From contig NC_089442.1 in assembly GCF_026210795.1 (NCBI RefSeq), positions 4,244,501 through 4,308,500 of the forward strand: a DNA stretch of 64,000 bases, in the 5' to 3' direction. Numbering within the stretch: the first letter of the stretch is position 1; the number at the start of each line of letters is the position of its first letter. Source of the DNA: Rhizophagus irregularis. Its lineage: Eukaryota > Glomeromycota > Glomeromycetes > Glomerales > Glomeraceae. Positions 44,641-56,539 of the stretch are shown here, one piece after another. Under the pieces are notes generated by a model that was given only the letters and a program-made list of their open reading frames with translations, did no database searches and had not been told where the DNA came from. The translations under genes were made by a program, and so were the position numbers.

Positions 44641-45152
44641 ATAAGAGAAAAATTTTAAAAAAAACTTTTTTTAAAAAAAAACATATGCACGTCACCCTAC
44701 TTACATACTGTCAGTTCGTCTAATTCCAAGAAGTTGCCTAATAAAATGATGAACCGGACTTTCTTTTAATTTTTTATTTTTTTTTTTCTAAGTGTATTAA
44801 AAAACATTTATAACGAAATGTTAACACTTTTTTTTAAAAAAAAATATACTTTACGAAGTCAGGTTCAAGTAAAGATATTTTTTTTTATTAGACTTTTTTT
44901 ATCGAATTGAAAAAAAAAGATCGATCGGCAAACTGATTACGTGATACAATTTTTTTTTTCTTTTTTTTTAAAAAAATCACATCTATTATAGCACAATTTT
45001 TTTTAAAAACGTTATTACGATGTAAGAATATATTACGATGTAGAGGGAGGTGCAACACCTAAATAATTATATTCTCCAACATTTTCTGGTACATAATCTT
45101 TATCAATATGTGGTGTTATAGGATTTGTGATTAATGTAAACTTGTGCGTTTT

Positions 45153-46350
45153 CTAGTGATATTCATTCTCAAAAGATCCTTCGACAAAACATTCTTCACA
45201 TAGAACAACTTCAAGACTTTCATCACATTCATTAAAAAGATATCGTGTTCCAATTATTGGATCCATATGACATCCATCACAACAAAAACCATAATGCACT
45301 GGTCCCGTAATAAAATTACACATCTGTTGTATATCATTGTCCTGTAGGCGACCCACTGACATCATTACATTCTTGATACTACTTTCATCATCATCATCGG
45401 GCATATAAACTGTTGGTGGTGGTCGAGCTTCCAAATACGATAATCCAGATATCCTCAAATGTCGAGGTTTTTTTCGGAAGGTAATATCGATTTTGGTCCC
45501 AGTTTTTTTATTCTTTGGTTGTGAATTTTTTGTTGTTGCTGCCGCAAACCTGCTAGCCACCTGCTTCGGTGTTCTTGTTCCTAAAGCTTCAGAAATTTTC
45601 TAAATCGCAAGTAATTCTACCAGTCGACGTTGTTCTTCATCCGTCCAAGGTATATTATAATTTCCCGTTTTTGGCGAACCTTCTGATAATTTGAGATCAC
45701 TAGATTTCTTTTTATTATTTCTTCGATTTGATGATGTTAAAGTAGGTGAATAACTCTGCTTGCAATAGTAATAGGAGTATTAAACATTGATCTATTTGAA
45801 ACTGCACTCGCCGATTCATTTCTTATCTCCCCTCTTTTTTAACTGGTGTGCTATATAATGACTGTTTTCCTTTTTTATTTGACCCAATGCTCTGTGGAAG
45901 TGTGTTATCATCAAAAACTAGGTTAGTTTTCCTTTTAGTACGAGTTGACAAAACCGTATTTGGGGGAACTTAACTTGAGCTTTTTTATGAACAAATTCAG
46001 CGGGGTCAGGTGATTTTTCATCATCACTTGTCGATGACTTGGAAACTTCTCGCCCTGGACGTGGCGGTGGCTTATACTGTGAAGGCCGGGTATGATATTT
46101 CCAATCGACTTGTGGAACACCAAATATATACTGGCGTTCGGAAATTTTTTCATGGGTCCCATCGCGCAATTTTTCAATAAACATTTCCGGATCTGATAGA
46201 GCACGTTATTTTATATCTTTTATTTTTTGATATCTTCTTTTGTTTGTTCAAGTTGAAATTTAAGTACATTTACGGCTCTTAAAACCATTTCATAATCTTC
46301 ATTCCCATTTAATAAAGTTTCTTCTGTAGAAATTTCTATTCAGTATAACG
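45153..46350 (-). pseudogene. SANT/Myb plus ZZ zinc-finger protein, broken
   Basis: Reading downward from about 46350: a helix with EDYEMVLRAVNVLKFQLEQT, then EMFIEKLRDGTHEKISERQY and a Pro/Ser-rich part (PSQYKPPPRPGREVSKSSTS). A SANT/Myb-like domain follows near 45660-45570 (IPWTDEEQRRLVELL, then KISEALGTRTPKQVASR) and a C-terminal ZZ finger (GFCCDGCHMDPIIGTRYLF and VVLCEECFVEG). A TAG interrupts the SANT domain near 45600, and frameshifts occur near 46200, 45920 and 45800. SANT domains bind DNA or histone tails; ZZ fingers bind peptides. It sits inside the CACTA element, downstream of the transposase on the same strand, and may be cargo or part of a nested insertion. Confidence 0.65.
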
Positions 46351-46359
46351 TTACTGTAT

Positions 46360-48170
46360 GTGTAATGGCTTTAGTATGGAAGGAGGTAATGGTATTACCA
46401 AACTAAATAAAGATTTATTTTATAGATTTTGTATATTCTCTTAAAAAAACGATTAAAATAATAAATAAAAAATTTTTTTTTTTTTTAATAAATCTATTTT
46501 TTTCGGTTTTTTTTTAAACCGAAATTTAAAAAAAAAATTTTTTTATTCTGGTATAGAAAACAGCTACTGATTTCTTATTGGTTTTGTACTTTGTAAAAAT
46601 GTATTACAGTGTACGAATAAAGTTAATTACTATGGAGTAGTGTCTAAATGATCATCGAAACACTTACCCAGTATATTCTTTTTTGGTTAGATTTTACTAG
46701 ACAAATTAACTTCGAAAAATTTATATTCTTCTATTTATTATAGATTTAGATTATATATAAAATTATGATTTTTTTTGATTTATAAATTTATTCTTAATCC
46801 TCGATTCGATTATAGATTATAGAGTAGAGCTTATTCTCTTTTTTATCGAATTTGCACCTTATCAGTTATAAATAATTTTTATCCAAAAAAAAAAATAATA
46901 GATATTGATAAACATTACATCATGAGTTTAGTATATACTAAAATTTTTTATTTTTTTTTAGATTTTGTTACAGAATACTTAGTTATAGGGTTTAATCTTT
47001 TTTTTGGATTAGGCTCTAAGTATTTTTATATAATTATGTATTTACTAATAAATAATTAATAAAAATGCGTTACTATTTAAAAATAAAAAAAAAAAGAAAT
47101 TTGTAGCCGTAATTATTATGGCATATTACGTCAGGTATAATGCCTTTTTCCTATTCTGTAATCTGTAAGATGTTTTACAAAATACCTTTTATGAATTTTA
47201 TTAAAGGATTCTATATTATTTTTATTTTTATATGTTCCCATAAAGTTCTCGAGTTAAGATCTTCAAAACACTTGCAACGTATATTCTTTTTTAGTTGGAT
47301 CTGCCTGGCCAAAATAGGAAAAAATATGTAATCGATTCAGATCCAGATTCCTATTCCTTTTCGATTTCTATTTGGATTGAATCTTAAATTATAGCCCCAT
47401 GGGAAGATGGGTCTTATAAATAAAAAAAAATTTTTTTTAAAAAAATTCATTTTTATGTTTGTTATACAAGTAAAAAAAAATTTGGATTATCGTTTTCAAA
47501 CAATATGCAGCTCTATTTCGATTATTTAAACCGGTTATAAATTGCAAAAAGAAAAAAAATTTTCTTTCTTGCAATCAACGGGTTTATTCCTTGTAAATTA
47601 TAAGGGCCTGAACCGTTTTAAGAAAGAATCAAATTCCCCATTTTTCATACTCCTTTTTCATTAAAAAAAATAAACGTCTCTGTAAATTATTAGAAAAAAT
47701 ATTTTTTTTTTGTTTATAAAGATGTAAGATTTAACATGTATTTTTTTTAAGATGATGATTTGGTAATTTCATATTTTTCTATAAGGAAGTATGAGATATA
47801 GGGATTTTGTAAAAAAACTTATGAAAAATGTGTGAGATTTCTTTTTCACTGTCATCTTCTTGTGATTATAGCGAAGCCACTTTTTTTTCATGAGAAAAAA
47901 TTCGTATTGCTTCGCATTCCTCCTTTTTTTCTTTCAAAATAAACAAATCGTAATATTTAGAATTTGGAAGCTTTAAAAAATAAAGCTATAAAACTCACAA
48001 CATTAGATTATTCATTTTTTATTACATTCCACTAAAACTAAAAACAAAAACTCAATTATCTGTTACATCCATGAGTCTACCAAACATTTAACGCAAAAAT
48101 ACATCATAAAGGAAGTTATGGTTGTAATAAGATTAAATGATGCTGACCTGACGGGGTGGTATACCTTAAA
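46360..48170. other. AT-rich stretch, no convincing gene
   Basis: Long A/T homopolymers and TTTTTTAAAAAA palindromes. A repeated theme of TCTATTTCGAT and ATTATAGA words suggests decayed repeats. A 63-codon frame at 47140-47331 has no recognisable features. Confidence 0.4.
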
Positions 48171-48175
48171 GTAAC

Positions 48176-48523
48176 TCAAATTGAAGATTTTGAAGAAGGA
48201 GATGTGGTGTTCTTAAGAACGAAATTCGTCACCAATGAAAAGGATATGATGAATAGTATATCAAATCGGGATAGAAGATGAATTAGGAAAGGGATTACAA
48301 CTAAGAAGTCAGGACGAGCTGATAAATAAAAACGGGATTTCAAACCACGGCGTGGACTAATTTGAACAACCTCGTATCTGGAACGTTGAAAGACGAATAA
48401 TATTTTGATGTGACGAATAGTTGGTAATGGTGGGAAAATAGAATTGGCAGGTATTGTAGGTAAAGAAAAAGATGATGTGTAGTTTGTATCAATGTAAATA
48501 GGAAACGTGTTGCGAAAACTCAA
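48176..48523 (-). CDS. Uncertain reading frame of 115 codons
   Basis: A minus-strand frame opens MSFRNTFPIYIDTNYTSSFS and runs 115 codons. The plus strand over the same interval has a broken but more protein-like frame (VTQIEDFEEGDVVFLRTKF, about 48170-48225), so the minus frame may be a shadow of a plus-strand relic. No family is recognised on either strand. It lies between the SANT-ZZ relic and the transposase. Confidence 0.2.
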   Translation of the reverse strand: MSFRNTFPIYIDTNYTSSFSLPTIPANSIFPPLPTIRHIKILFVFQRSRYEVVQISPRRGLKSRFYLSARPDFLVVIPFLIHLLSRFDILFIISFSLVTNFVLKNTTSPSSKSSI

Positions 48524-48599
48524 GCCACTAGATATCGATAATTCTCAGCACTAATAAAGTCATCGTTTAAAAAAATATAGATACTTCTTTATTCGACCA

Positions 48600-49045
48600 C
48601 CTATATTGATATATCAGTATATTGAATATCAGTATATTAAATATCGGTAATATCGGTATATCAATCATTTGTCTAATTGTTTGATACTATTCTAAAACGG
48701 TGTAAATTAAGATCGAATTAAGTTCGAATTAAGTTCCATTTACGGTGTAGATTAATATCAAATTAAAAGATCTAATTATCTAATTATGTATAACTCAACA
48801 TATATACTTATCCACTATAAGAAAAGTAATATCAGTAATTTCAGTATAATGATATATTTGACATACCTGTTATAGTGCTGTATGTGAGGGATGTACATGT
48901 TGACTAATAAGACTAACTATTTTTAGTTTCAAGTTAACTATTAAGGAATGTTTCAGTCAATTATGTTTCATCACGTTTTATTGTTTGTATAATTGTAAAA
49001 AACATTCAATCCGGAATTAATATTTATAAATTAAATTTTCTATTT
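48600..49045. repeat. Dispersed ~430-bp repeat, copy 2
   Basis: Direct repeat of 39600-40030. It overlaps the last 20 bp of the transposase frame (stop at 49024), so the shared sequence begins at the 3' end of the transposase gene. Copy 1 has lost the coding part. Confidence 0.75.
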
Positions 49046-52000
49046 AATGGCATTATTGATATATAATTTTGTTTACCGACTCGAATGTTTCTAATTTTTG
49101 TGGCTCTACATAATATTCTATGGACCGCTATTAGTGAATCACAACCTTCCTCATAGTATTCACCCTTCCATAATTCAGTGTTTGATAATTCTGGTTCTAT
49201 AAACCTATGTTTAAACCGAATATCAGAGGAAGGTGCATTCTTATACCATTTGACATATGCCAAAAGATGAGTTCTTGACCCTTCAGGTAACCTAAGTGTA
49301 TGTTCAAAGTAATATTGAACCTCTCCTGGATATATGTCAATTGTTTCATCACTAAATGCTTTCCATTTCGCAAGAATAGTTGAATTTGTTTCATGACGAC
49401 CTGCAATCACAGATCCAAATATTTCTGAGCCAATTTGTAATCTTGCATGCTGGTTAATTTGTAAGTCCATAAATCCTAATATTTCATCATGATCTTTCTC
49501 ATACAACATTTCATACCATTCACATAGAAACATTCGCAATTCTGAAGGAATAACAACTCTTAAATATGATGGTTTAAGCAGTTGACCTGGTATTGCTTCA
49601 GTACCATATATTTTAGATGTGCTATGTCTCATGGATAGGAAATATTGTAACTCTTCTCTTTCTGCTGTAAGTGCCAAACTACCTACATCTTTTTTTTTAC
49701 AAGAAAGCAAAGAGATTCATCTAAAAGGCCGGATGTCCATTTACATGTTAGATGATAATCAACTAAAGTATTTTTAAGGACAATTTTCATCAATTCAGGT
49801 TCTATTTTTCGGTTACTGTTGGGATATGATCCTAAAGATAATAGATTATATTTTTTTTAAAAAAAAGATATCAGAAGACAACAAAATCATCAAGTATCCT
49901 ACCTATATATCCGTTAAGTCTCTCAAATGGAAAAAGCCAAAAACTATATATAGGACCATAATCACGACAGCAATCAGGGAATGTGAAGCGAAAGATGTAT
50001 ATTACTTGTTACGAATTCTGGTCCATATGTGCATTTTCCTATAAGCCATATATAATCTTTTAATCTCTTCAGGCTTCTTTTAAATCATCTTCAGTAATAA
50101 ATTTTGTTACCTAAAGATTACATGCTCGAACAAAATATCCTAAAATCTTTCTGTCATTATCATCTAACATATCCCACAAGATAGCTGTAAGAATAAATCA
50201 TAATAAAGGTTTTCCATTGATCAGCAGTTAAGTTTGAAAATCCATCACTTCCAATCGCAATTTTTGGAGGAATACGACCAATATCAGAAGGTAATTTAAC
50301 ATGATCCATTCTATTTTGTGCCACTCGAAGTTGTTCCATACTTAATTTTCCCTGGCTCACAAAAATAGATTTAATTATCCATTTTGCTACACCAAGAAAA
50401 AGGCAATGCATTGGATACACTACAGCAAAACGTATGGGATCCATATATAGAAGACGAAGCAATTCAGACCAACGTATACCATATTAACTGAAATGATCTT
50501 ACTGCAGGAATTTTGATTTTTGATTGCGTTGCAACCATTCATATCACATGTTTTCTATGTGATTACGCGTTCTCAACTCATAAGTATGAACTCCTCCATA
50601 GTGATTTTTTCTATATAATTTCACTATAAACACTACGTTTCTCACACCTATGGCATTTCATTAATGCAGATCCACGTCCAAACAACTTTCGCGCGGCTGG
50701 TATATCCTCCGACGATCCAACAATTAATGCAACTTTAATGTCTAGACCATCAGGGATAATGGTAAGTTTTGGAACTCTCCAGCCCCTCCAGAGCTCTAAA
50801 AGCTCGTCTACAATAGGGGCTAAATAATGATTAATACGATCTAATCCCACTTCTTTTTGACCTGGCAAAAAACCCAAATATATAATATTTTCAGGTTTAT
50901 TCCTTTCTGATCTTGGTAGTTACAAATAGATGCATATATAGCACCTGTACTGTGTTGTGTATATGTAAATGGCTGAAACCAGTCAAGGTTAACAAGAAGA
51001 CCTAAATTGGTTGCTGCTAGCTTCCATGTAAAAAATGGACTACCATCAAAAGAAAATGCGGTTTTCCACACATTACCATCATAAATATCTGAATAGATAT
51101 TAACTCTTTCTCTTTGAACTCCTGATAATTTTAGCATATTTTCAAAACCAGGTAGTTGGTATAACATCCTTAATTGTTGACGAATACTTGGTTTAGGGTA
51201 AATCATCGAGGTTGGCAATTATTCCACTTTCTTTTTTTTAAGAATAGAAAGTGGATTATTGCATTTATTACGACGACTGGGATCTGGATTATTTGGGAAT
51301 TCTTCATGTAGGCAATTTGCAATAGCAGTTTTTCCTCCTTCTTTATATTCAACAATATTTTTAACATTATATAATTTATGACAATTGTTACATACAGTTA
51401 ACTGCATTTTTGGTTGAAAGATATTTAACATTTTTTTTGCAAGATATAAGGATGCTGGAAAATTTTTAAATTGTGATTTATTTAAACGAGTAAGTACAAT
51501 ATGTAAGAATTTTATTAATGCTTCAAGTGCCACATCAGGTAATCGAAATCTTTGTTGAAATTTAAATAACCATATTATAATCTCAGTATTAATAGAATCA
51601 CTTAAGCTTTCCATTACAAATACTTCATTATTATCAAATTCAGGAGATGCAAAAAATTCTTCTATATCATCCTTCTCCTCCTCATCATTTCCATCATTAT
51701 CATCATCATCATCTTCATTATAATCACCTTCATCTTCACCATCATTATTCTCAGCACCATTATTTTCATCACCATTATCCTCATCATTATCACCATCATC
51801 CTCATATCATCATCATTTTCTTCTTTCTTCTTCATTGTAATATATATATTATTCATTTTCATTTTCTTCTTCTTCATTATAATATATATATTCATCATTA
51901 TCCTTATTTTCATCAGGTGCTGGAATATGAAAATAAGAAGGATTTGGCAATGATGGTGATGATGAAAATAATGTATGTATGTTTTCATTATTATTTGATT

Positions 52001-52492
52001 GGGATGAATCGGTTTCTTCATTGAAAAGATCAAAGACATTATTTTGTTGGAAAGAATTAGGATTAGGATTTAATGCCCTTTTTCGCTTTTTGTAGGGTTC
52101 GCATCTTGAATAATGATGGATTTTCTTTGTTTTCTCGCTATAATAGTATCTGCCTGATTTTTTCTAGCATTCTCTGAGTTCCATAAACTTTTCTCCTTTG
52201 TGTGATTTTCTTGAGTGCGAAAATCAACCTTTGTGCCATTACAACGAATACAAAGACATGGATACAGGTACCTTTTTTTGGATTTTATTAAATCGACCAT
52301 CTTTGTTTTTTTAGATTTTATTGAATTATCCATTTTAGATTTTATTAAATAGGATACAGAGGCAGATGATTCAACTTTACTTTTTTTTGATTTTATTAAA
52401 TCAGACACAGAGATTTCAATTTTAGTTTTTTTGGGTTTTACTAAATCAGACACAGAGGTAGAGGTAGAGGTTTTACTTTTTTTATTATTCAT
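49024..52492 (-). pseudogene. CACTA/Plavaka (TNP2-like) transposase
   Basis: Start at ATG 52492 with a Ser/Lys repeat region (SVSDLIKSKK), then YLYPCLCIRCNGTKVDFRTQ, the N-terminal zinc site of this family. A long acidic run follows (51660-52020). The central part has FQQRFRLPDVALEALIKFLH, then FQPFTYTQHSTGAIYASICN, and the catalytic-region signatures INHYLAPIVDELLELWRGW and SSEDIPAARKLFGRGSALMK with CHRC. After these come DPIRFAVVYPMHCLFLGVAK, IHLSLHIPDC, YSFWLFPFERLNGYIG and the C-terminal EIFGSVIAGRHETNSTILAK. The enzyme cuts CACTA ends. A small GT-AG intron appears near 49845-49905. Frameshifts near 49700, 49970, 50470-50600 and 50850, plus a stop near 51820, make it inactive as it stands. 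It matches the CACTG ends and TAG duplication of the surrounding element. Confidence 0.88.
51660..52020. repeat. (ATC)n-rich microsatellite coding an acidic stretch
   Basis: Runs of CATCATCATC and TTCTTCTTC. On the minus strand they code Asp/Glu/Asn-rich sequence in the N-terminal half of the transposase. The long frames in other phases here are by-products of the simple repeat. Confidence 0.85.
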
Positions 52493-52659
52493 TTTATTAA
52501 AATATATTTATTAAAATGTAAGTGTCAAGAAAGTTAAAGTTACAATTACTTAAATGAAGCTTATTTTTTCAAAATTAGGGTTCGCGTTCAACACCTTTTG
52601 AAATCCAGTTACACATTCAATTCTTTTAGGGTCACGTTTTTCTTTCAAAATCAGATTCG

Positions 52660-52870
52660 CGTTTAATTCTTTTTTAGATTCGAATTAGTTCGCGTTCTTT
52701 TTTTAGATTGAATCAGTTCGCGTTTAATTCTTTTTTAGATTAGAATTAGTTCGCGTTTAATTTTTTTTAGATTAGAATCAGTTCGCGTTTAATTCTTTTT
52801 TTTAGATTAGAATTAGTTCGCGTTTAATTCTTTTTTTAGATTAGAATCAGTTCGCGTTTAATTCTTATTC
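52660..52870. repeat. ~35-bp tandem repeat between divergent genes
   Basis: TTCGCGTTTAATTCTTTTTT followed by AGATTAGAAT(T/C)AG repeats about six to seven times. It lies between the transposase start (52492, minus) and the accessory gene start (53007, plus), so it may act as a shared bidirectional promoter or binding array. TTCGCGTT also occurs once at about 52580. Confidence 0.8.
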
Positions 52871-53006
52871 ACACATCCTATCATAACATTTGCGTATTCG
52901 TGTTTTTCGTGTCTTTATGATTCTGAAATCAATATAAATTTACACAAACCCTTTTCTCCTCTTTTCAATCAAAATTTTATATTTTAACTAAAATATATAA
53001 GTAATA

Positions 53007-54267
53007 ATGGATAGTGATCGGGAATCTAATTCTTCTTCTTCTTCCACTTCCTCTTCCTTACTTCTTACTCCTCTTCCTCTTCCTCTTCCTCTTTATCTTC
53101 GTCTTCATCATCATATAAAATGATTAAAGCAAGTATTATTTATTATAATTTATTTATTATTTCTGGTTTTTTTTATTTTATTTATGTTTGCCTATTATTT
53201 TATAGCAAGAAGTGTTTATATGGGTCGACTCAGAACTAAAAGATATCTATAAAATAGACGAAAAACTAACTTGGGTCGAACAAAAGGAGAATATAGTTAC
53301 GAAGCTACTGCCACCTCTATATAAAATTGTAAATAAAAAATACAGCATTACGAATAGAAAATTATTAAAAATGTTGTATGGACGGTGGCGTTCTAGACAT
53401 CGTACAAGTAATATCAAAAATCAAGGAGATGAAAGAGTTAAACAAAACAAGAGAAGATCAAGTAAAAATTCAAGAATGCAAGAGGTAAGTAAATATTTAA
53501 TTAATATGAAATAGAATTTTAGTTAACTTTACTGCATTTTATAATTACATTATTAGAAGAAGAAAAGAAGGGCGCACGCAACAAATTACTTAATAGAGAA
53601 TAAAAATAAATATATTCTCAGATATCCGGAGGAGGATCTAGTAAAGATTGCTTAAGGATTCAGGTTACCAGCACTCAGAAGAGTGGGAAGAAACTGATCC
53701 TGAGGAAGAATGGCCCATTACGCAATCTGCAGTAGTTGAAGATGATGAAATTATTGAGGAAGCTATAAAACAAAAGTCATCATCAATATACATTCATAAT
53801 AAATGGTGGCGTTCTCCTGCAGTATGTATAATTTTTATTTTATTTGTTTTATTTATTAAAAATATTAATAATAATTTATTTATTTAAGCTTTTGAGATTA
53901 TTACACGACCGAATTGATCCAACAGTCGAATTATTAAAAAAGAAACCATTAACTTTAAAACGTAAAAGAGCTCAATCAAGTCAATCAAGATACAATACAT
54001 CTAACGTGCCACCCACCTAGGTGTACCAAGTTGGTGCCTTAATCAGGATGCACTTGAACAATTTAACTATTCAAATGTCAATATTCCAGTATATGACTAT
54101 AATACTGATGATCAGAATAATAGTGATAATGATATTGAAGATGAAAATAATAATGAAGAAGAAATTCAAAACAGAACAAATTCTAGTAAAAAAAGAAAAA
54201 AAAAACCAAAAAAAGGTCAAATCAAAAAAAAAATAAGAAACATAAATCAAAATAATTCTTTTTTTAT
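53007..54267 (+). pseudogene. CACTA accessory gene (possible TnpA-like), three to four exons
   Basis: Exon 1 starts at 53007 (MDSDRESNSSSSS...) in a Ser-coding TCTTCC run. The next exon begins after TTTATAG near 53205 with EVFIWVDSELKDIYKIDEKL and YGRWRSRHRTSNIKNQGDER, ending at donor GTAAGTAAA near 53486. A third has KKKRRAHATNYLIENKNKYI and, after a frameshift near 53650, EEWEETDPEEEWPITQSAVV and HNKWWRSPA with donor GTATGT. The last has LLRLLHDRIDPTVELLKKK and an acidic then Lys-rich tail. The charged composition with WWRSP and LLHDRIDP phrases is that of a DNA-binding accessory protein; CACTA elements often carry such a second gene. Function is inferred from position. The stop near 54018 and frame breaks suggest it is dead. 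Confidence 0.5.
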
Positions 54268-54554
54268 GTAATACTTGTTATAATCTAGTCTTAAATAAGT
54301 TTACTTTATTGGATTATATAATAAATTGAATGATTAAACTTTAGATCGAACAGATCTAATCTGATTTGATCTGCATAAAAGCTAACATTTAGCAAAACAA
54401 TGTATTTTGTTATATTTTATTTATTATAAGCTTATAAAAAATATCGAAATAGATTAATTGGAACAAAATTTTAATTAACAAACATGTAATTTCAAAATAT
54501 TATTTAAATTAAAAAATCCTACACATATCGGGTATTATATAACATATTGGTAAC

Positions 54555-54780
54555 CAGTGTTGGAAATTCAGATTTTAAATCATGCAGAATGCGCACATTA
54601 TTTGAAATTTTTATGTGCGCAAATTCATATGCAATGTGCGGAAATGTGTAAAATATACAAGAATGTGTCAGATATGCAAATTTTTGTGTGCGCAAAGCGC
54701 ACGCAAAAATTTTTGGTCGCGTGCGGAGTTTTTAAAATTTGTGCGTAGCGCACACTCCGCACATTGAATTTCCAACACTG
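54555..54780. mobile_element. 226-bp hAT-like MITE nested in the CACTA element
   Basis: Ends CAGTGTTGGAAATTCA and TGAATTTCCAACACTG form a 16-bp perfect inverted repeat. The flanks TTGGTAAC (54547-54554 and 54781-54788) are an 8-bp duplication. The interior is built from GTGCGCA/GCGCAC words. It sits in a sequence related to the CACTA subterminal repeats. Confidence 0.92.
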
Positions 54781-54789
54781 TTGGTAACT

Positions 54790-55170
54790 AATAATTTAGA
54801 TATCGGATACCTGGTAACCAATTAGATACATATCGGGTATATATATATGCATATTAACAACATATTAGGTATCCGATTTGATTTCTAATGTGCAAGATTA
54901 TATATAAATACTGTATTTTCATGTGGTACTGTCTGATATTCATTTTTGGTTACTGGAAAGCATTATTTATTGATTTATATAGCTAAGTTTATCATGCTCT
55001 TAATCTTTAGATTATCAATTATAACGTCATGATTTTCTAAAAAATATTATAAAATAATGGTTTATTCCCCAATTTAACATTTTAACATCAATTTTTTTTT
55101 TTTTTCATAAGAGTTTTTTTTAAAAAGATAAAATGTACGTGTTTTTTATTTTTTTTTCCTACATTTTTTT
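54790..55170. other. Copy of CACTA end-type sequence and spacer
   Basis: AGATATCGGATACCTGGTAA and CATATCGGGTATATATATAT match the right subterminal region at 57240-57330, suggesting an old internal copy of a CACTA end. The rest is AT-rich spacer before the gene at 55183. Confidence 0.5.
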
Positions 55171-55182
55171 ATTTCTATTAAA

Positions 55183-55956
55183 ATGTACAAAAAAAACCAT
55201 GAACCTAATATTGAAAAACCTGAAAAAAGTAAGACGTTTCGTCACGAAGATGAAAAAATTGAAAAAACTGATAAAAATAAGATATTGTTGTTAGAAGCTC
55301 AAAAGATCGCAAGTCAAGTTTATAAAGATGGAATAAAGGAAATTTATAAACTTACTGTTGACGCACTTAAAAAGAATGATTCGTAAGTAAAATAATTAAT
55401 ATAAAAATATAAATAAAAAGAAATTCCTAAATATAATTTTAAATATATTTTTTAGTTATGAAACAGATAAATATATTTCTTCGTTATCTCATATTAGCAA
55501 TATTAGTAAGAAATTTTTAACAATTCACTTTTGAGAAAAAATGTCCTATCAATTTAGTTATTAATATAAAAATTTCCATTATATTTATTATTAGTAACAA
55601 CAGCTGCCAAGCACCAACCATACCAACAACCACAACAATTACAACAACAACCACTACAACCGTTACACCAGTCTAGTATTTATTAATTTAATACGAAATT
55701 AAAGTTTATAAATTATCTAATGACTTATTATATAAAAATTTTTAAAATTACAAAAACAGGTGATTCATCAAAAATTTTTTGTTTATATTGCTATGGCCCA
55801 CATTGGCTAGTAAATTGCCACCAAATACCTCCAAAATATAGGGGAAGTTGTATAAAGTGTTGGAAAAGTACCAGGCACCAAGCAAAGGATTGTAAATCTA
55901 ATAGACAGAAAGAGCCTTGCAAGCTAGAGCTTTTTTTTTATAATTTTTGTAAGTAA
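55183..55956 (+). CDS. Double zinc-knuckle accessory protein, four exons
   Basis: Exon 1 from ATG 55183 (MYKKNHEPNIEKPEKSKTFR) to donor GTAAGTAAA near 55386. Exon 2 begins after TTTTTTAG near 55456 (YETDKYISSLSHISNI) and ends at GTAAGAAA. Exon 3 near 55595 is Gln/Pro-rich (HQPYQQPQQLQQQPLQPLHQ). Exon 4 from about 55760 has FCLYCYGPHWLVNC and SCIKCWKSTRHQAKDC, a CX2CX4HX4C and a CX2CX5HX4C zinc knuckle, and stops at 55956. Such knuckles bind single-stranded nucleic acid. The gene lies within the CACTA element on the same strand as the other accessory gene. No frame break was seen, so it may be expressed. Exon 2-3 limits are approximate. Confidence 0.6.
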
Positions 55957-56095
55957 AATTTTAAAATTATTATTACTAATTTTTTGAATCTAATTATTTA
56001 ACTTTTTTCAGATCAGATCGGCTGAATTTTTTTTTTATGTTTAAGTGGGGCAGCCAATTTCTTTTTTTTTGGGTCGGCAAAAAATTTTTTTTCTT

Positions 56096-56236
56096 TAGTC
56101 CAATTGTAATTGGACTTAGGTTGATGGGGTCGAACAGTATTCTGATTGTGGTCAGATGTAAATTTTTTTTTTAGTCCAATTGTAATTGGACTTGGTTCGA
56201 TGGGGTCGAACAGCATTCTGATTGTGGTCAGATGTT
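56096..56236. repeat. Two tandem copies of a 76-bp unit with a palindrome
   Basis: AGTCCAATTGTAATTGGACT (itself palindromic) followed by GATGGGGTCGAACAG and TTCTGATTGTGGTCAGATG occurs at about 56096 and 56172. Confidence 0.88.
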
Positions 56237-56539
56237 CTTTTCGTAATATATTATAATATTCAATAATGTTTTTTTTATATTTTTTTTATCGTATGAATAA
56301 TTTTTAATATAATTTTTTTTAAAAAAAAAATAATAAAGTTTTATAAAAATTCCATATATTAGGAATTATTTTGTAATCACAATACATATTTTATTTTTAA
56401 AGGAACTTTTATATATAAAACCTACTAAAACACGATCTTTGGCCATGTACGCATAAGAAATTGATGTATTCAATATTAATGTAACGTTTTTTTTAAGCAA
56501 TGTACTTATAAGAATCAACATTTATATATATATATAGTA

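Noticed and set aside
48176-48523. Confident protein gene on the minus strand
   Set aside because: The opposite strand carries a better, broken frame; kept only as a low-confidence entry.
51647-52039. Two long His- or Met/Lys-rich frames on opposite strands
   Set aside because: Products of the CATCATCATC microsatellite; the true frame here is the acidic stretch of the transposase.
54557-54748. 63-codon Cys/Ala/His-rich frame
   Set aside because: Lies entirely in the 226-bp hAT MITE and is made by its GCGCAC repeats.
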